A model generated the notes under the pieces. The model was not told where the DNA came from. It searched no databases and saw nothing but the letters and a program-made list of their open reading frames with translations. Shown here one piece after another: positions 1 to 7,718 of a stretch of 64,000 bases of DNA. Source of the stretch: Caldisericum exile AZM16c01 (GTDB lineage: Bacteria > Caldisericota > Caldisericia > Caldisericales > Caldisericaceae). The DNA is taken from positions 558,001 to 622,000 of the forward strand of contig NC_017096.1 in NCBI RefSeq assembly GCF_000284335.1, read 5' to 3'. The stretch's first letter is position 1, and the number at the start of each line of letters is the position of its first letter. The position numbers and the translations under genes are program-made.

Positions 1-1
1 T

Positions 2-1318
2 GCGGCTCTTGCGGAAAGTTTCCACATGATTCTTGTTCTTCTCATATCTCCACCTTTTAATAAGGCTATTGAACTTATTAAGGAAGTTTCAGGGCCTATG
101 ATTTCAGCAAATGCGGTTGGCGTAGGGCTATTTCTACTTGTAATAAGAGTTTCTTTCATTGAAAAAGAAATTGTGTCTGCAATAACTTCCGAGAAGGTTC
201 TTAAGATAACTGAGAAAACTTTGCCGATTCTAAGCAAAGGTCTTACTCCTGAGACGGCTGATGAAACGGTAAAGGTTATCCTCGAAAATACCAACCTCGA
301 TGCAGTGGGTATAACAGATACTGAAAAAATCCTTGCGTTTCGAGGTATTGGCTCTGACCATCACAAACCGCTTTCGCCAATTTTAACAACATCAACACAA
401 AAAGCACTTACAAGTGGAAAAATAGTTCTTATGAAAAATGAATTTGATGTTGGTTGTTCTGTAAAAGAATGCCCCCTTTCTTCAGGTGTTGTTGTGCCTT
501 TAAAGGATTCGTCGGGAAATGTTTTTGGGGTTCTAAAACTGTACAGAAAAGAACGCAATACTATGACTCCTTTTGATGTAGAAATGGCTATAGGTTTAGC
601 AAATATTCTTTCACTACAGGTTGAACTAAACAAATTAGAAACCGAAAAAAAGATGAAAACGTTTTTCCAGTTAAAAGCGTTACAATCAAGAATAAATCCG
701 CATTTTCTTTTTAATAGTCTCAATACGATAAATTATGTTATAAGAAGTGATCCAAATAAGGGAAGGGAACTTATCCAAAGACTCTCTTTTATTTTGCGAA
801 AGACAATTGATACAGAAGAAACTCTTTCAACTTTAGAAGAAGAAATAGACCTTGTTAAAGCCTATCTTGAGATTGAGAAGGAGCGATTTAAGGATCGTTT
901 GCATTGCGAGTTTAATATTGACTCAAGCCTCTACGATGTGAAGGTGCCAGCACTCATTCTTCAGCCTGTTGTTGAAAATGCCGTTAAGCATGGGTTTTCC
1001 TTGACAAAGAGGAATATCACTATCAAAGTTTCTGCCTATAGAAGAGGAAACTATGTCTATATTACAATTGAGGACAATGGAAGAGGAATTAATGAAGAAA
1101 CACTCGAAACTCTGTTTGATGAAAATAAGAAGTCACTTGGTATTAGAAATGTAAGAGACAGAATTATGAATCTATATGGAAATAAAGCCATATTTAAAAT
1201 AAAAAGTGCTGTTAATGTGGGAACGAAAGTAATTATAGGAATACCACACGAAGGGGTGCCAAATTGGATATTAGAGCGATTATCGTCGATGACGAAGAAC
1301 CTGCAAGGGAAGAGATAA
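2..1318 (+). CDS. LytS-type sensor histidine kinase, 5'-partial
   Basis: The reading frame is open to the left window edge (codons from base 2), so the ATG at 26 is internal and the real start lies outside. The first visible residues are the end of a 5TM-LytS membrane domain (hydrophobic, with ESFHM and PMISAN-like motifs). A GAF-like sensor region follows (about nt 260-630), then the internal kinase domain with RINPHFLFNSLNT (phospho-acceptor His codon at 701-703) and a GHKL ATPase with PVVENAVKHG and DNGRG. It overlaps the response regulator gene by 55 nt and is surely co-expressed with it. In enterobacteria the related BtsS/BtsR pair controls a CstA-family pyruvate transporter; a CstA gene follows here too, so pyruvate or a similar small nutrient is a plausible ligand (inference). 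Confidence 0.93.
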   Translation, partial: AALAESFHMILVLLISPPFNKAIELIKEVSGPMISANAVGVGLFLLVIRVSFIEKEIVSAITSEKVLKITEKTLPILSKGLTPETADETVKVILENTNLDAVGITDTEKILAFRGIGSDHHKPLSPILTTSTQKALTSGKIVLMKNEFDVGCSVKECPLSSGVVVPLKDSSGNVFGVLKLYRKERNTMTPFDVEMAIGLANILSLQVELNKLETEKKMKTFFQLKALQSRINPHFLFNSLNTINYVIRSDPNKGRELIQRLSFILRKTIDTEETLSTLEEEIDLVKAYLEIEKERFKDRLHCEFNIDSSLYDVKVPALILQPVVENAVKHGFSLTKRNITIKVSAYRRGNYVYITIEDNGRGINEETLETLFDENKKSLGIRNVRDRIMNLYGNKAIFKIKSAVNVGTKVIIGIPHEGVPNWILERLSSMTKNLQGKR

Positions 1319-1977
1319 AAAGTCTTCTTCTGAAATTTCCTGAAGTAAAAGTCTTGGGTGAATTCGAAGATGCGTTAAGCGCTTTTAACTTTGTCTCCGA
1401 AAATTCAATTGATGTAATTTTTCTCGATATAAATTTAAGCGGAATTTCCGGAATGAAACTTGCAAACGAAATAAAAGAATTTAAGAATTTTCCTCTGATT
1501 GTTTTTGTGACTGCCTATTCTGAATATGCAGTTGATGCTTTTGATGTCGGTGCTGTTGATTACATTTTAAAACCAATTGATGAGGGTAGATTTTTCAAGA
1601 CAGTGTTAAAAATAAAAAATGTGCTTTCATCGAAAGAAAGAAGAAAAGAGGATTTTGTTGTTTGTAGTTTAGACGAGGAACTTACTTTGGTTAGGTTAAG
1701 TGAAATTACCTATTTCTTTACAGAAAATGGAAAACTCTATGTTAAGAAAGGAAAAGAAGAATTACCAGTTAAGGGGCTTAACCTTCAAGGCGCAGAAGAA
1801 AGGTTCAGTCCAGTTGGATTTTTTAGAATAAATAAAGAGTATCTTATAAATATCTCAAAAATATCAAAGATTATCCCTTGGTTTAAGGGAAAGTATATGA
1901 TTGAAATGGATAACGGAGATAAACTTCCACTTTCTCCGCATAGACAAAAGGAGTTTAGAGAAATTTTTAAATTTTAA
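1264..1977 (+). CDS. LytTR-family response regulator
   Basis: This 237-residue protein has a receiver domain (residues 1-120; acidic pair DD at 9-10, phospho-acceptor D55 in IFLDINLSG, K in LKPIDEG) and a C-terminal LytTR DNA-binding domain (about 135-237, with TENGKLYV and FFRINKEYLINI). The start is TTG at 1264, with GAAGGGG just upstream and inside the kinase gene; the overlap implies translational coupling. It probably binds the pair of 21-bp-spaced direct repeats at 2001-2030 and activates the CstA gene downstream. LytTR regulators typically recognise direct repeats rather than palindromes. Confidence 0.93.
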   Translation: MDIRAIIVDDEEPAREEIKSLLLKFPEVKVLGEFEDALSAFNFVSENSIDVIFLDINLSGISGMKLANEIKEFKNFPLIVFVTAYSEYAVDAFDVGAVDYILKPIDEGRFFKTVLKIKNVLSSKERRKEDFVVCSLDEELTLVRLSEITYFFTENGKLYVKKGKEELPVKGLNLQGAEERFSPVGFFRINKEYLINISKISKIIPWFKGKYMIEMDNGDKLPLSPHRQKEFREIFKF

Positions 1978-2000
1978 CAAAATGTTAACCTCAAATTTTT

Positions 2001-2030
2001 TACTTTAATCCCTAAATTTTCTACCTTTAT
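2001..2030 (+). promoter_or_regulatory. Candidate LytTR operator: two direct repeats 21 bp apart
   Basis: TACTTTAAT (2001-2009) and TACCTTTAT (2022-2030) start exactly 21 bp, two helical turns, apart. Flanks also agree (TTTT/TTTC before each). They end 10 bp before the -35 box of the CstA gene and directly follow the gene for a LytTR regulator. Nine-base direct repeats with a roughly 21-bp period are the known architecture of LytTR binding sites; the assignment to this regulator is inferred. Confidence 0.5.
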
Positions 2031-2040
2031 TTAATTTTCC

Positions 2041-2067
2041 TTGACTTCTAAAAATCCATGGTAAAAT
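2041..2067 (+). promoter_or_regulatory. Promoter of the CstA gene
   Basis: TTGACT (2041-2046) and TAAAAT (2062-2067) are separated by only 15 bp; AAATAT at 2064 would give 17. Suboptimal spacing fits an activator-dependent promoter. The presumed transcript begins near a 6-bp hairpin, TTGAGG (2072-2077) with CCTCAA (2089-2094). A strong GGAGG site precedes the start at 2127. Confidence 0.5.
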
Positions 2068-2126
2068 ATTATTGAGGGTATATGAGAGCCTCAAGAATTT
2101 TAAAAAAAACTCAAAGGAGGTGAAGT

Positions 2127-3923
2127 ATGTACACAACAATCATCGTATTGATTGGTGCAATCTTCTACATTGCTCTCTACTTTACCTATGGAAAATCTAT
2201 TGAGAAAAATGTTGTAAAGGCGGACGCAAGTAGAGAGACTCCAGCGGTAAGGTTGAGAGACAATGTAGACTATGTTCCTGCAAACAAGTTTGTTCTCTTT
2301 GGACACCACTTTGCATCCATTGCAGGCGCTGGGCCTATCGTAGGTCCTGCAATTGCTGTAGTTTGGGGTTGGCTTCCTGCGTTGCTTTGGGTATGGTTTG
2401 GTAACCTTTTTATTGGCTCTGTTCATGATTATCTCTCTCTTATGGCATCAGTTCGTTATGATGGAAAATCGATACAATGGGTTGCAGGAGAATTGATGGG
2501 AGAAGGCACAAAATACATTTTCGAACTTTACGTTTACTTTGCTATGATTCTTGTTATTGCTGCATTTATGGGAGTATTTGGTCCTCTTGCAAACAGTACA
2601 CCTGAAATTTTGACAGCATCATTACTCTTTATGGTTGCAGCAATTGTTGAAGGTCAACTTCTTTATAAGACTAAACTTCCTTTCTGGCTCTCATCACTAA
2701 TCGGAGTGATTTTAACGCTCCTTTCAATCGTACTTGGTTTTTATTTCCCTTGGAAGGTTAGTCTCAATGCCCTTTATTGGGGTCAGTTTATTTATATTAT
2801 TCTTGCTGCAGCACTTCCAGTTTGGTTCTTACTTCAGCCAAGAGATTATCTCAACTCATATATTCTTTGGGGTGGTGTAATTCTTGGATCAATTGCAGCA
2901 ATTATTTCATTTAAGTCTTTCTCATGGCCTGCATTTACAAGTTTCTCTGCTAATGTAGTTCATCCAGCAGTTCCGTCACCTTTCTGGCCGACTGTTCCGC
3001 TTGTTATTGCTTGCGGTGCCCTTTCTGGATTCCATTCAATCGTTGGTTCTGGAACAACTTCTAAACAACTTGACAATGAACTTTCTGGTCTTTTTGTAGG
3101 TTATGGTGCGATGTTTATGGAAGGAATGCTTTCCACTATTGTTATTACTTCAATTGCAGCTTACGGTCTTAATATAGTTCAGGGATTTGCAGATAAAATT
3201 GCTCAAGCAAAACCCACTCTTGATGCAATGAAACTTTCAGATCCAGCATACATGGCACAGTATGGAAACGCGATCATCAATTTAAAAACAGCAGAGGGAA
3301 AAGCGATCATTGGTGGTGCACTTGGTTTGTTTACCAAGTCCTTTGGTCAGCTTCTTTATAATTCTTTAAGGATTCCTACAAAGGTTGGAACAATCTTTGG
3401 AGGCCTTTGGGCATCTGCGTTTGTTCTTACAACACTTGATACAACAAACCGTCTTGCGAGATATGCCTTCCAAGAACTTGTAGAACCTCTCAAGAAAGTC
3501 TCTGTTGGTCTTTATGAAGTTCTTCACAATAGATGGGTTGCTTCAATTATTGCAGCAGCACTCGGCTTTTATCTTATTGCATACGGTGGAAATGCATATA
3601 CGGCGTTGTGGGCAGGTTTTGCAGGTACTAACCAACTTCTTGCATCAATTGCAATGCTTACTGCAACAAACTATGTAAAGAGAGTTCAGAAAGCTTCACA
3701 AGGTGCAATTGTGCTGGTTCTTATTCCTGCAATCTTCCTCTGGATAACCGTATTTGCAGCCCTTATTTGGTACTTATTCAAAGTCGTACCAGTGCAGGCT
3801 TCAGCAATTAAAGGTATCCTTGGTGCGTTTGTAGTAATAATGCTTATTCTCGATCTATTCCTTGTCTTTAACTTCTTCAGAACATATAATAAAGAGTACA
3901 AGCCTGCAAAGGCAAAAGCATAA
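2127..3923 (+). CDS. cstA: CstA-family carbon starvation/pyruvate transporter
   Basis: A 598-residue polytopic membrane protein with the CstA N-terminal signature: FGHHFASIAGAGPIVGPAIA near residue 60, and the GSVHDYLSL and FHSIVGSGTTSKQL segments. About 14-16 hydrophobic helices are visible. It is shorter than the enterobacterial CstA and BtsT proteins (about 700 residues). Family members import peptides (CstA) or pyruvate by proton symport (BtsT). Start ATG with AAAGGAGG 8 nt upstream. The LytS/LytR pair immediately upstream matches the known regulation of BtsT by BtsSR, which favours pyruvate as substrate, but the sequence cannot prove it. Confidence 0.92.
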   Translation: MYTTIIVLIGAIFYIALYFTYGKSIEKNVVKADASRETPAVRLRDNVDYVPANKFVLFGHHFASIAGAGPIVGPAIAVVWGWLPALLWVWFGNLFIGSVHDYLSLMASVRYDGKSIQWVAGELMGEGTKYIFELYVYFAMILVIAAFMGVFGPLANSTPEILTASLLFMVAAIVEGQLLYKTKLPFWLSSLIGVILTLLSIVLGFYFPWKVSLNALYWGQFIYIILAAALPVWFLLQPRDYLNSYILWGGVILGSIAAIISFKSFSWPAFTSFSANVVHPAVPSPFWPTVPLVIACGALSGFHSIVGSGTTSKQLDNELSGLFVGYGAMFMEGMLSTIVITSIAAYGLNIVQGFADKIAQAKPTLDAMKLSDPAYMAQYGNAIINLKTAEGKAIIGGALGLFTKSFGQLLYNSLRIPTKVGTIFGGLWASAFVLTTLDTTNRLARYAFQELVEPLKKVSVGLYEVLHNRWVASIIAAALGFYLIAYGGNAYTALWAGFAGTNQLLASIAMLTATNYVKRVQKASQGAIVLVLIPAIFLWITVFAALIWYLFKVVPVQASAIKGILGAFVVIMLILDLFLVFNFFRTYNKEYKPAKAKA

Positions 3924-3929
3924 AGTAAA

Positions 3930-4208
3930 ATGAAAAACATTCTTGAGGCTCTCAAAAAATTTTTTATGAGTTTTGATAAGTCGATGAGGGAGGCTGCAAT
4001 CTCCCTCATCGAACATGAACTTGTCGAAGAAGAAAATGTATTTGCTCTTGTCACGATGAGTATGTTTTCTGGGCTTCCTTCTCCTCCAACGGGTGTGATT
4101 TTAAGAATACTTCCTTACATGGAAAGAGAAATACAAATAATGACGAGAAGAAGTGCGGAACTTGACGATATTTTTGCTCAAACTTTATCGCATTTTGACA
4201 TAGATTAG
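3930..4208 (+). CDS. Small unknown protein between CstA and Get3-like genes
   Basis: A 92-residue soluble protein I do not recognise. It is predicted largely helical, with an amphipathic N-terminus, an acidic stretch (EHELVEEENV) and a proline pair near the middle (GLPSPPTG). It starts 6 nt after the cstA stop with no clear Shine-Dalgarno, so translation is probably coupled to cstA. It ends 8 nt before the ATPase gene. The position suggests a partner of the transporter or the ATPase; no function can be read from the sequence. Confidence 0.75.
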   Translation: MKNILEALKKFFMSFDKSMREAAISLIEHELVEEENVFALVTMSMFSGLPSPPTGVILRILPYMEREIQIMTRRSAELDDIFAQTLSHFDID

Positions 4209-4216
4209 GAGGAGAA

Positions 4217-5167
4217 ATGCAAACGTTCTTTTTTATTGGAAAAGGTGGAGTTGGAAAAACAACAATATCTGCCTCTTTTGCTTCAGGGCTTGCAAAGAAA
4301 GGTTTGAAAACGCTTATTGTTTCTCTTGATCCAGCGCACAATTTAGGTGATGCATTAAACAAGGATGTCTTTGGAAAGGTTGTTAAAATTTCAGACAATC
4401 TTGATGCAACAGAAGTAGATATTGATAGAGCAATTGTTGAGTATCTCACAGAAATGTCGAAAAAAATGAAAAATACATATAAATATCTTTCTGTATTGAA
4501 CATTGATAGATATTTTGATGTTCTGAGAAATTCTCCTGGCATTGAGGAGTACGTAACACTTGAAGCAATTAGAAAATTTTTAGAAACAGACTATAGTGCA
4601 ATTGTTTTTGACACGCCTCCAACAGGTATTACGTTAAGAGTTTTTGCAATGCCGAGAATTTCGGTAGTTTGGACCAATAGCCTTATAGATATGAGAAGGA
4701 GGATTCTTTCTAAGAGACAAATGGTGGAAAACATAAAGGGTCCGATTTCTGATGTTTTAGATGGCGAAGAGGTGAAGATCCCTTCAAAAGAAAGTGAAGA
4801 TCCTGTTATGCAGGAGTTGTTTACATATAAAAAAGATATGGTTAACCTTATGGAAAGGTTTTCTTCAGAAGAAAATTATGTAAGCGTCGTCACTATGGCA
4901 GAAGAATTAGCATTTGCAGAATCAAAGAGAATAAGAGATGCCTTGCGTGAGAATAATATAAAACTAAGAAGAATTTATCTAAATAAATATCTTGAAATTG
5001 AAAATCCCCCCAGGGAACTTTTAGGTAAAATTGAGGAGCAGAAAAGAGTTGTTGAAAAAATGAGAAAAGAATTTAACGAGGTTGAAATTAGAGAAGTGCC
5101 ACTTCTTACAGAATCTCCACGAGGAATTGAAGCGCTTATTTCAATATATGAAAAATATCTTGTATAA
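4217..5167 (+). CDS. ArsA/Get3-family ATPase
   Basis: A single-domain 316-residue P-loop ATPase of the ArsA/Get3 (TRC40) group. It has the deviant Walker A GKGGVGKTT (residues 8-16, signature lysine K9), the switch I-like DPAHNLGD near 40, switch II DTPPTG near 130, and the C-terminal adenine-loop-like LLTESPRGIEAL. Being single rather than duplicated it resembles Get3 more than the tandem ArsA of arsenic operons, and there is no arsB, arsR or arsD nearby. Start ATG with GGAGGAG upstream. Get3 proteins deliver tail-anchored membrane proteins; the bacterial versions are poorly understood. The link with cstA and the 92-residue gene is by position only. Confidence 0.88.
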   Translation: MQTFFFIGKGGVGKTTISASFASGLAKKGLKTLIVSLDPAHNLGDALNKDVFGKVVKISDNLDATEVDIDRAIVEYLTEMSKKMKNTYKYLSVLNIDRYFDVLRNSPGIEEYVTLEAIRKFLETDYSAIVFDTPPTGITLRVFAMPRISVVWTNSLIDMRRRILSKRQMVENIKGPISDVLDGEEVKIPSKESEDPVMQELFTYKKDMVNLMERFSSEENYVSVVTMAEELAFAESKRIRDALRENNIKLRRIYLNKYLEIENPPRELLGKIEEQKRVVEKMRKEFNEVEIREVPLLTESPRGIEALISIYEKYLV

Positions 5168-5197
5168 TTTCTTTAAAATTCACCTTGGAGGTAAATA

Positions 5198-5869
5198 ATG
5201 CAGATATCTTCATATTTACTTTTGATCTTTTTGGTACTTGGTGGAATTGCATCACTTCAATTTTATAAGGGAAGAAAAATTAATACCAGTATTATGATTC
5301 ATTACATCCGAAAATTTGAGGAAAATCTCAGTCTAAGAGATAAAATGTATACCTACCTTGGAGGCTATATTGGTTTTAAAGCGAAATATGACTTACAGGA
5401 TAAAAATATAAAACGAATGGAATTGGTGCTAACTCTTATTCCAAGGCAAAGTTTGTTCTGGTTGCCGTTTTCCTACCCCTTTAAAAGGGGAGATAGACTT
5501 TACTTAATGGTCTATCCAAAATTCAACATAAGAAGAGACGCTCATATTGTCCAAAATTTTTACTACCTTTTTGGTCCAAATATAACAGAAAGAGAACATT
5601 TAAAAAAAGAGCCCGCAAGTATTTCGAGATTCAATAATTATTATACTTTATACGAAAGCAAAAGTGATTACGATAAACTAAAAAAACTTATTGAAGATAC
5701 ATTTGAAGATCCAAGAAGGGTAAGGCATATTGCATTAAATAGAGAAAATAACTCCCTTTTTATTCTAATGAAGCCAGACATCAACGCCACTCCAAAAGAA
5801 TTGAAAAAATTAATAGAAAACTTCCCCAAGGTTTTTGACGAATGGTCTTATTTTAAATCCGAGGAGTAA
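5198..5869 (+). CDS. Membrane-anchored protein of unknown function
   Basis: A 223-residue protein not recognised as a named family. One N-terminal membrane helix (about residues 4-22) is followed by a mostly soluble, basic region with many aromatic residues. FWLPFSYPFKRGDRLYLMVYPKF around residue 88 looks like beta-sheet. Start ATG 5198 after a clear TTGGAGGT site. It is the last gene of the plus-strand run that begins with the two-component pair and ends 3 nt before the convergent gene at 5873. Confidence 0.72.
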   Translation: MQISSYLLLIFLVLGGIASLQFYKGRKINTSIMIHYIRKFEENLSLRDKMYTYLGGYIGFKAKYDLQDKNIKRMELVLTLIPRQSLFWLPFSYPFKRGDRLYLMVYPKFNIRRDAHIVQNFYYLFGPNITEREHLKKEPASISRFNNYYTLYESKSDYDKLKKLIEDTFEDPRRVRHIALNRENNSLFILMKPDINATPKELKKLIENFPKVFDEWSYFKSEE

Positions 5870-5872
5870 TTT

Positions 5873-6703
5873 TTACCTTTCAACTTCCTCAACATCTCTA
5901 TACCAGGGAACTGATGTTCCCTTCTTTGCTCTGTTTTGGAAATTTCGAGTCTTTGGTGTTTTTTCTATAACTTCTTTTAATAAATCGATTTTTTCGATTA
6001 TATCCTTTAACTGATTTTCTGAAATTTTTCCATCACTTTGGAATGTTTTTGTAAACTCCTTTACCTTTTCAAGATTTACAATCGCATCGTAGTAGAATCC
6101 CCAATCATCTGATAGTACCTTTGCAATGTAAGATGCATCAATTGTTTGGGTAGATTGAGCAACTTCTATGTTATGCTGTAAGAAAAGAATTAAAAGATCG
6201 ACTATATCTTTTCTATTAATTTTGTGAATCTGGAGTTTTTCAAGCACGATATCTGCCAAACTAATTGTTGGAAAATCAAGTTCGAGCCGTCCTCTTCCTG
6301 GGGTATTTCCAAATTCTACGTTATGAGAAAACTCAAGCCTATCGTAAAACACATCGACTGCAAAAAGCCCTTCGGGATGCTCAAATATATTTCTTTTATA
6401 AGCAAAGAGAGTATTCACATAGATATTCGGTTTGAATTTCAAAGTGTTTTCAAAAAACCTTTTCACTAACGGTTGTTGTCTTGAGTACGCAACTGTGTCA
6501 AGATCGGTAAAAAGTGGTTTTCCCGATCCAAGCCTTTCAAGTGTATAAAAAAGGTTTCGTATTTCTGAATCTTCTGTGTGAATGTAAACTGCAAGTGCTC
6601 CTAATATTCTTAAAATAACATTGTTTTCTTTTGCTTTTTTAACAATTTCCTTCGCTAAATTTACAAAATCACTTTCGCTCATATTTACAAATTTTTCGCT
6701 CAT
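5873..6703 (-). CDS. Nucleotidyltransferase-like protein (AbiEii-like fold)
   Basis: A 276-residue protein with a minimal nucleotidyltransferase pattern: LRILGALAVYIH near residue 33, then FTDLDTVAY near 68 carrying the DxD metal pair, and IHKINRKDIVDLLILF near 170, resembling the KxRxKDxxDL segment of AbiEii-like transferases. The C-terminus is helical and ends in a basic tail with a VPWYRDVEEVE motif. The partner antitoxin of true AbiE systems is absent, so I do not call it a toxin. It follows the phosphoesterase gene by 9 nt on the same strand, probably in one operon. Substrate unknown. Confidence 0.6.
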   Translation of the reverse strand: MSEKFVNMSESDFVNLAKEIVKKAKENNVILRILGALAVYIHTEDSEIRNLFYTLERLGSGKPLFTDLDTVAYSRQQPLVKRFFENTLKFKPNIYVNTLFAYKRNIFEHPEGLFAVDVFYDRLEFSHNVEFGNTPGRGRLELDFPTISLADIVLEKLQIHKINRKDIVDLLILFLQHNIEVAQSTQTIDASYIAKVLSDDWGFYYDAIVNLEKVKEFTKTFQSDGKISENQLKDIIEKIDLLKEVIEKTPKTRNFQNRAKKGTSVPWYRDVEEVER

Positions 6704-6712
6704 TTACCACCT

Positions 6713-7660
6713 CTAACCTTGGATTTTAAAGTAATTTTCAATGCCGTCTTTGGAGATATCAATGATATACCCTCGTAGCAAACCTTCACCGTATTCTGAG
6801 CCCGGATTTAAACAGAGAGTCCTTCCAATTTTTTCAAACCCCGATGACTCGTGAATATGCCCATGAAGTCCTAATATAGGCTGGTATTTTTCGATAACTG
6901 CTCTTACGCCTTTAGAACCAACATGAACAAACTTAACACCATCAAGGCCACCTACAAGTCTCAAATTTTTGTCTAATTTTGGAGCAAGATCAATTGCGGT
7001 ATTAAAGGGTGGTGCATGAATATTAAAGATTGCGTTTTTGGGGTCTTTTAGTTTTGAAATTTTTTCTTCAAGCATATGTTGGATTTCTCTATCGTCTCTT
7101 TCTCTTGGCGTGTCCCATGGGGTTGGATTTACGTATTCAAAACTCATAACTTCGTGTCCTTCAATTTCAATAATTTTATCCAGAGGATATACGATCCCTC
7201 TATCTTCAAACTCCTTTATAACTGGGTCAATAACAAATTCATCATCATTTCCGGGCATAACGACCGTAAAGATTTTTTTAGTATCAACTTTTTCTACTAA
7301 AAGGTTTAGCCAGTCTCTCATTCTTTTAACCATCTCTTCTTCCATTATTTGTTTAACCTTGTCAGGGTTATTTTTGAGTTCCTGGAGCTGTTCTTTTGTT
7401 ATCCTTCTATAATATGCACCTGCATTTGAAAGTTTTTCTTCAAAGTTTTTAACTTCATCTTCGTTTTTGAGGATCCATGTAGTTCCAAAATAACTTGCCT
7501 TGTAGGACCCATCCTCTTGAAGGATAAGAGGGACAAGAACTTTTCCTGTAAGATCACCCGAGAGTATTAGGGCGTTTGCCTCGTATATTGAAACAGCAGA
7601 AATCCATTTTCTCCATACAGTTGTTGCACCATGTACATCAACCGCAAAGAATACTTTCAT
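6713..7660 (-). CDS. Calcineurin-like metallophosphoesterase
   Basis: A 315-residue soluble protein with the metallophosphoesterase blocks in order: DVH (residue 7 region), GDL (about 36), GND (about 172), HAPP (about 215) and GHIH near 270, followed by NPGSEYGEG. A lysine/glutamate-rich helical insert (about 60-140) separates the first blocks. I place the start at ATG 7660, which has GGAGG five bases upstream; the GTG at 7666 lies inside that ribosome site. Two bivalent metals bound by the D/H/N residues would hydrolyse a phosphoester; the substrate is unknown. It sits between the permease and the nucleotidyltransferase-like gene, all on the minus strand. Confidence 0.85.
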   Translation of the reverse strand: MKVFFAVDVHGATTVWRKWISAVSIYEANALILSGDLTGKVLVPLILQEDGSYKASYFGTTWILKNEDEVKNFEEKLSNAGAYYRRITKEQLQELKNNPDKVKQIMEEEMVKRMRDWLNLLVEKVDTKKIFTVVMPGNDDEFVIDPVIKEFEDRGIVYPLDKIIEIEGHEVMSFEYVNPTPWDTPRERDDREIQHMLEEKISKLKDPKNAIFNIHAPPFNTAIDLAPKLDKNLRLVGGLDGVKFVHVGSKGVRAVIEKYQPILGLHGHIHESSGFEKIGRTLCLNPGSEYGEGLLRGYIIDISKDGIENYFKIQG

Positions 7661-7683
7661 CTTCACCTCCCGATTACATTTTT

Positions 7684-7704
7684 AGGGGAGAGAGTCTCTC
7701 CCCT
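7684..7704. repeat. Perfect 9-10 bp hairpin between permease and phosphoesterase genes
   Basis: AGGGGAGAGA at 7684-7693 is the exact reverse complement of TCTCTCCCCT at 7695-7704. On the minus strand, where both flanking genes are transcribed, the stem is followed by an A-rich run rather than a U-tract, so it is not a normal terminator. It could stabilise mRNA ends or separate expression of the two genes. Confidence 0.6.
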
Positions 7705-7718
7705 TTTATCATAAAGTT

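Noticed and set aside
26-28. ATG 26 as the start of the LytS kinase
   Set aside because: The frame is open to base 2 and the residues before it continue the conserved membrane domain, so the gene is cut by the window edge.
2100-2426. Minus-strand open frame opposite cstA (and similar frames opposite pst, gyr, clpC and lepA genes)
   Set aside because: No ribosome site, low-plausibility composition (Cys/Ser/Phe-rich), and fully covered by well-supported genes on the other strand.
4217-5167. Arsenite-pump ATPase ArsA
   Set aside because: Single ATPase domain and no arsB, arsD or arsR nearby; a Get3-type protein fits better.
5873-6703. AbiE toxin of a toxin-antitoxin system
   Set aside because: Nucleotidyltransferase-like motifs are present but there is no AbiEi-type antitoxin gene; neighbours are a phosphoesterase and an unrelated membrane protein.
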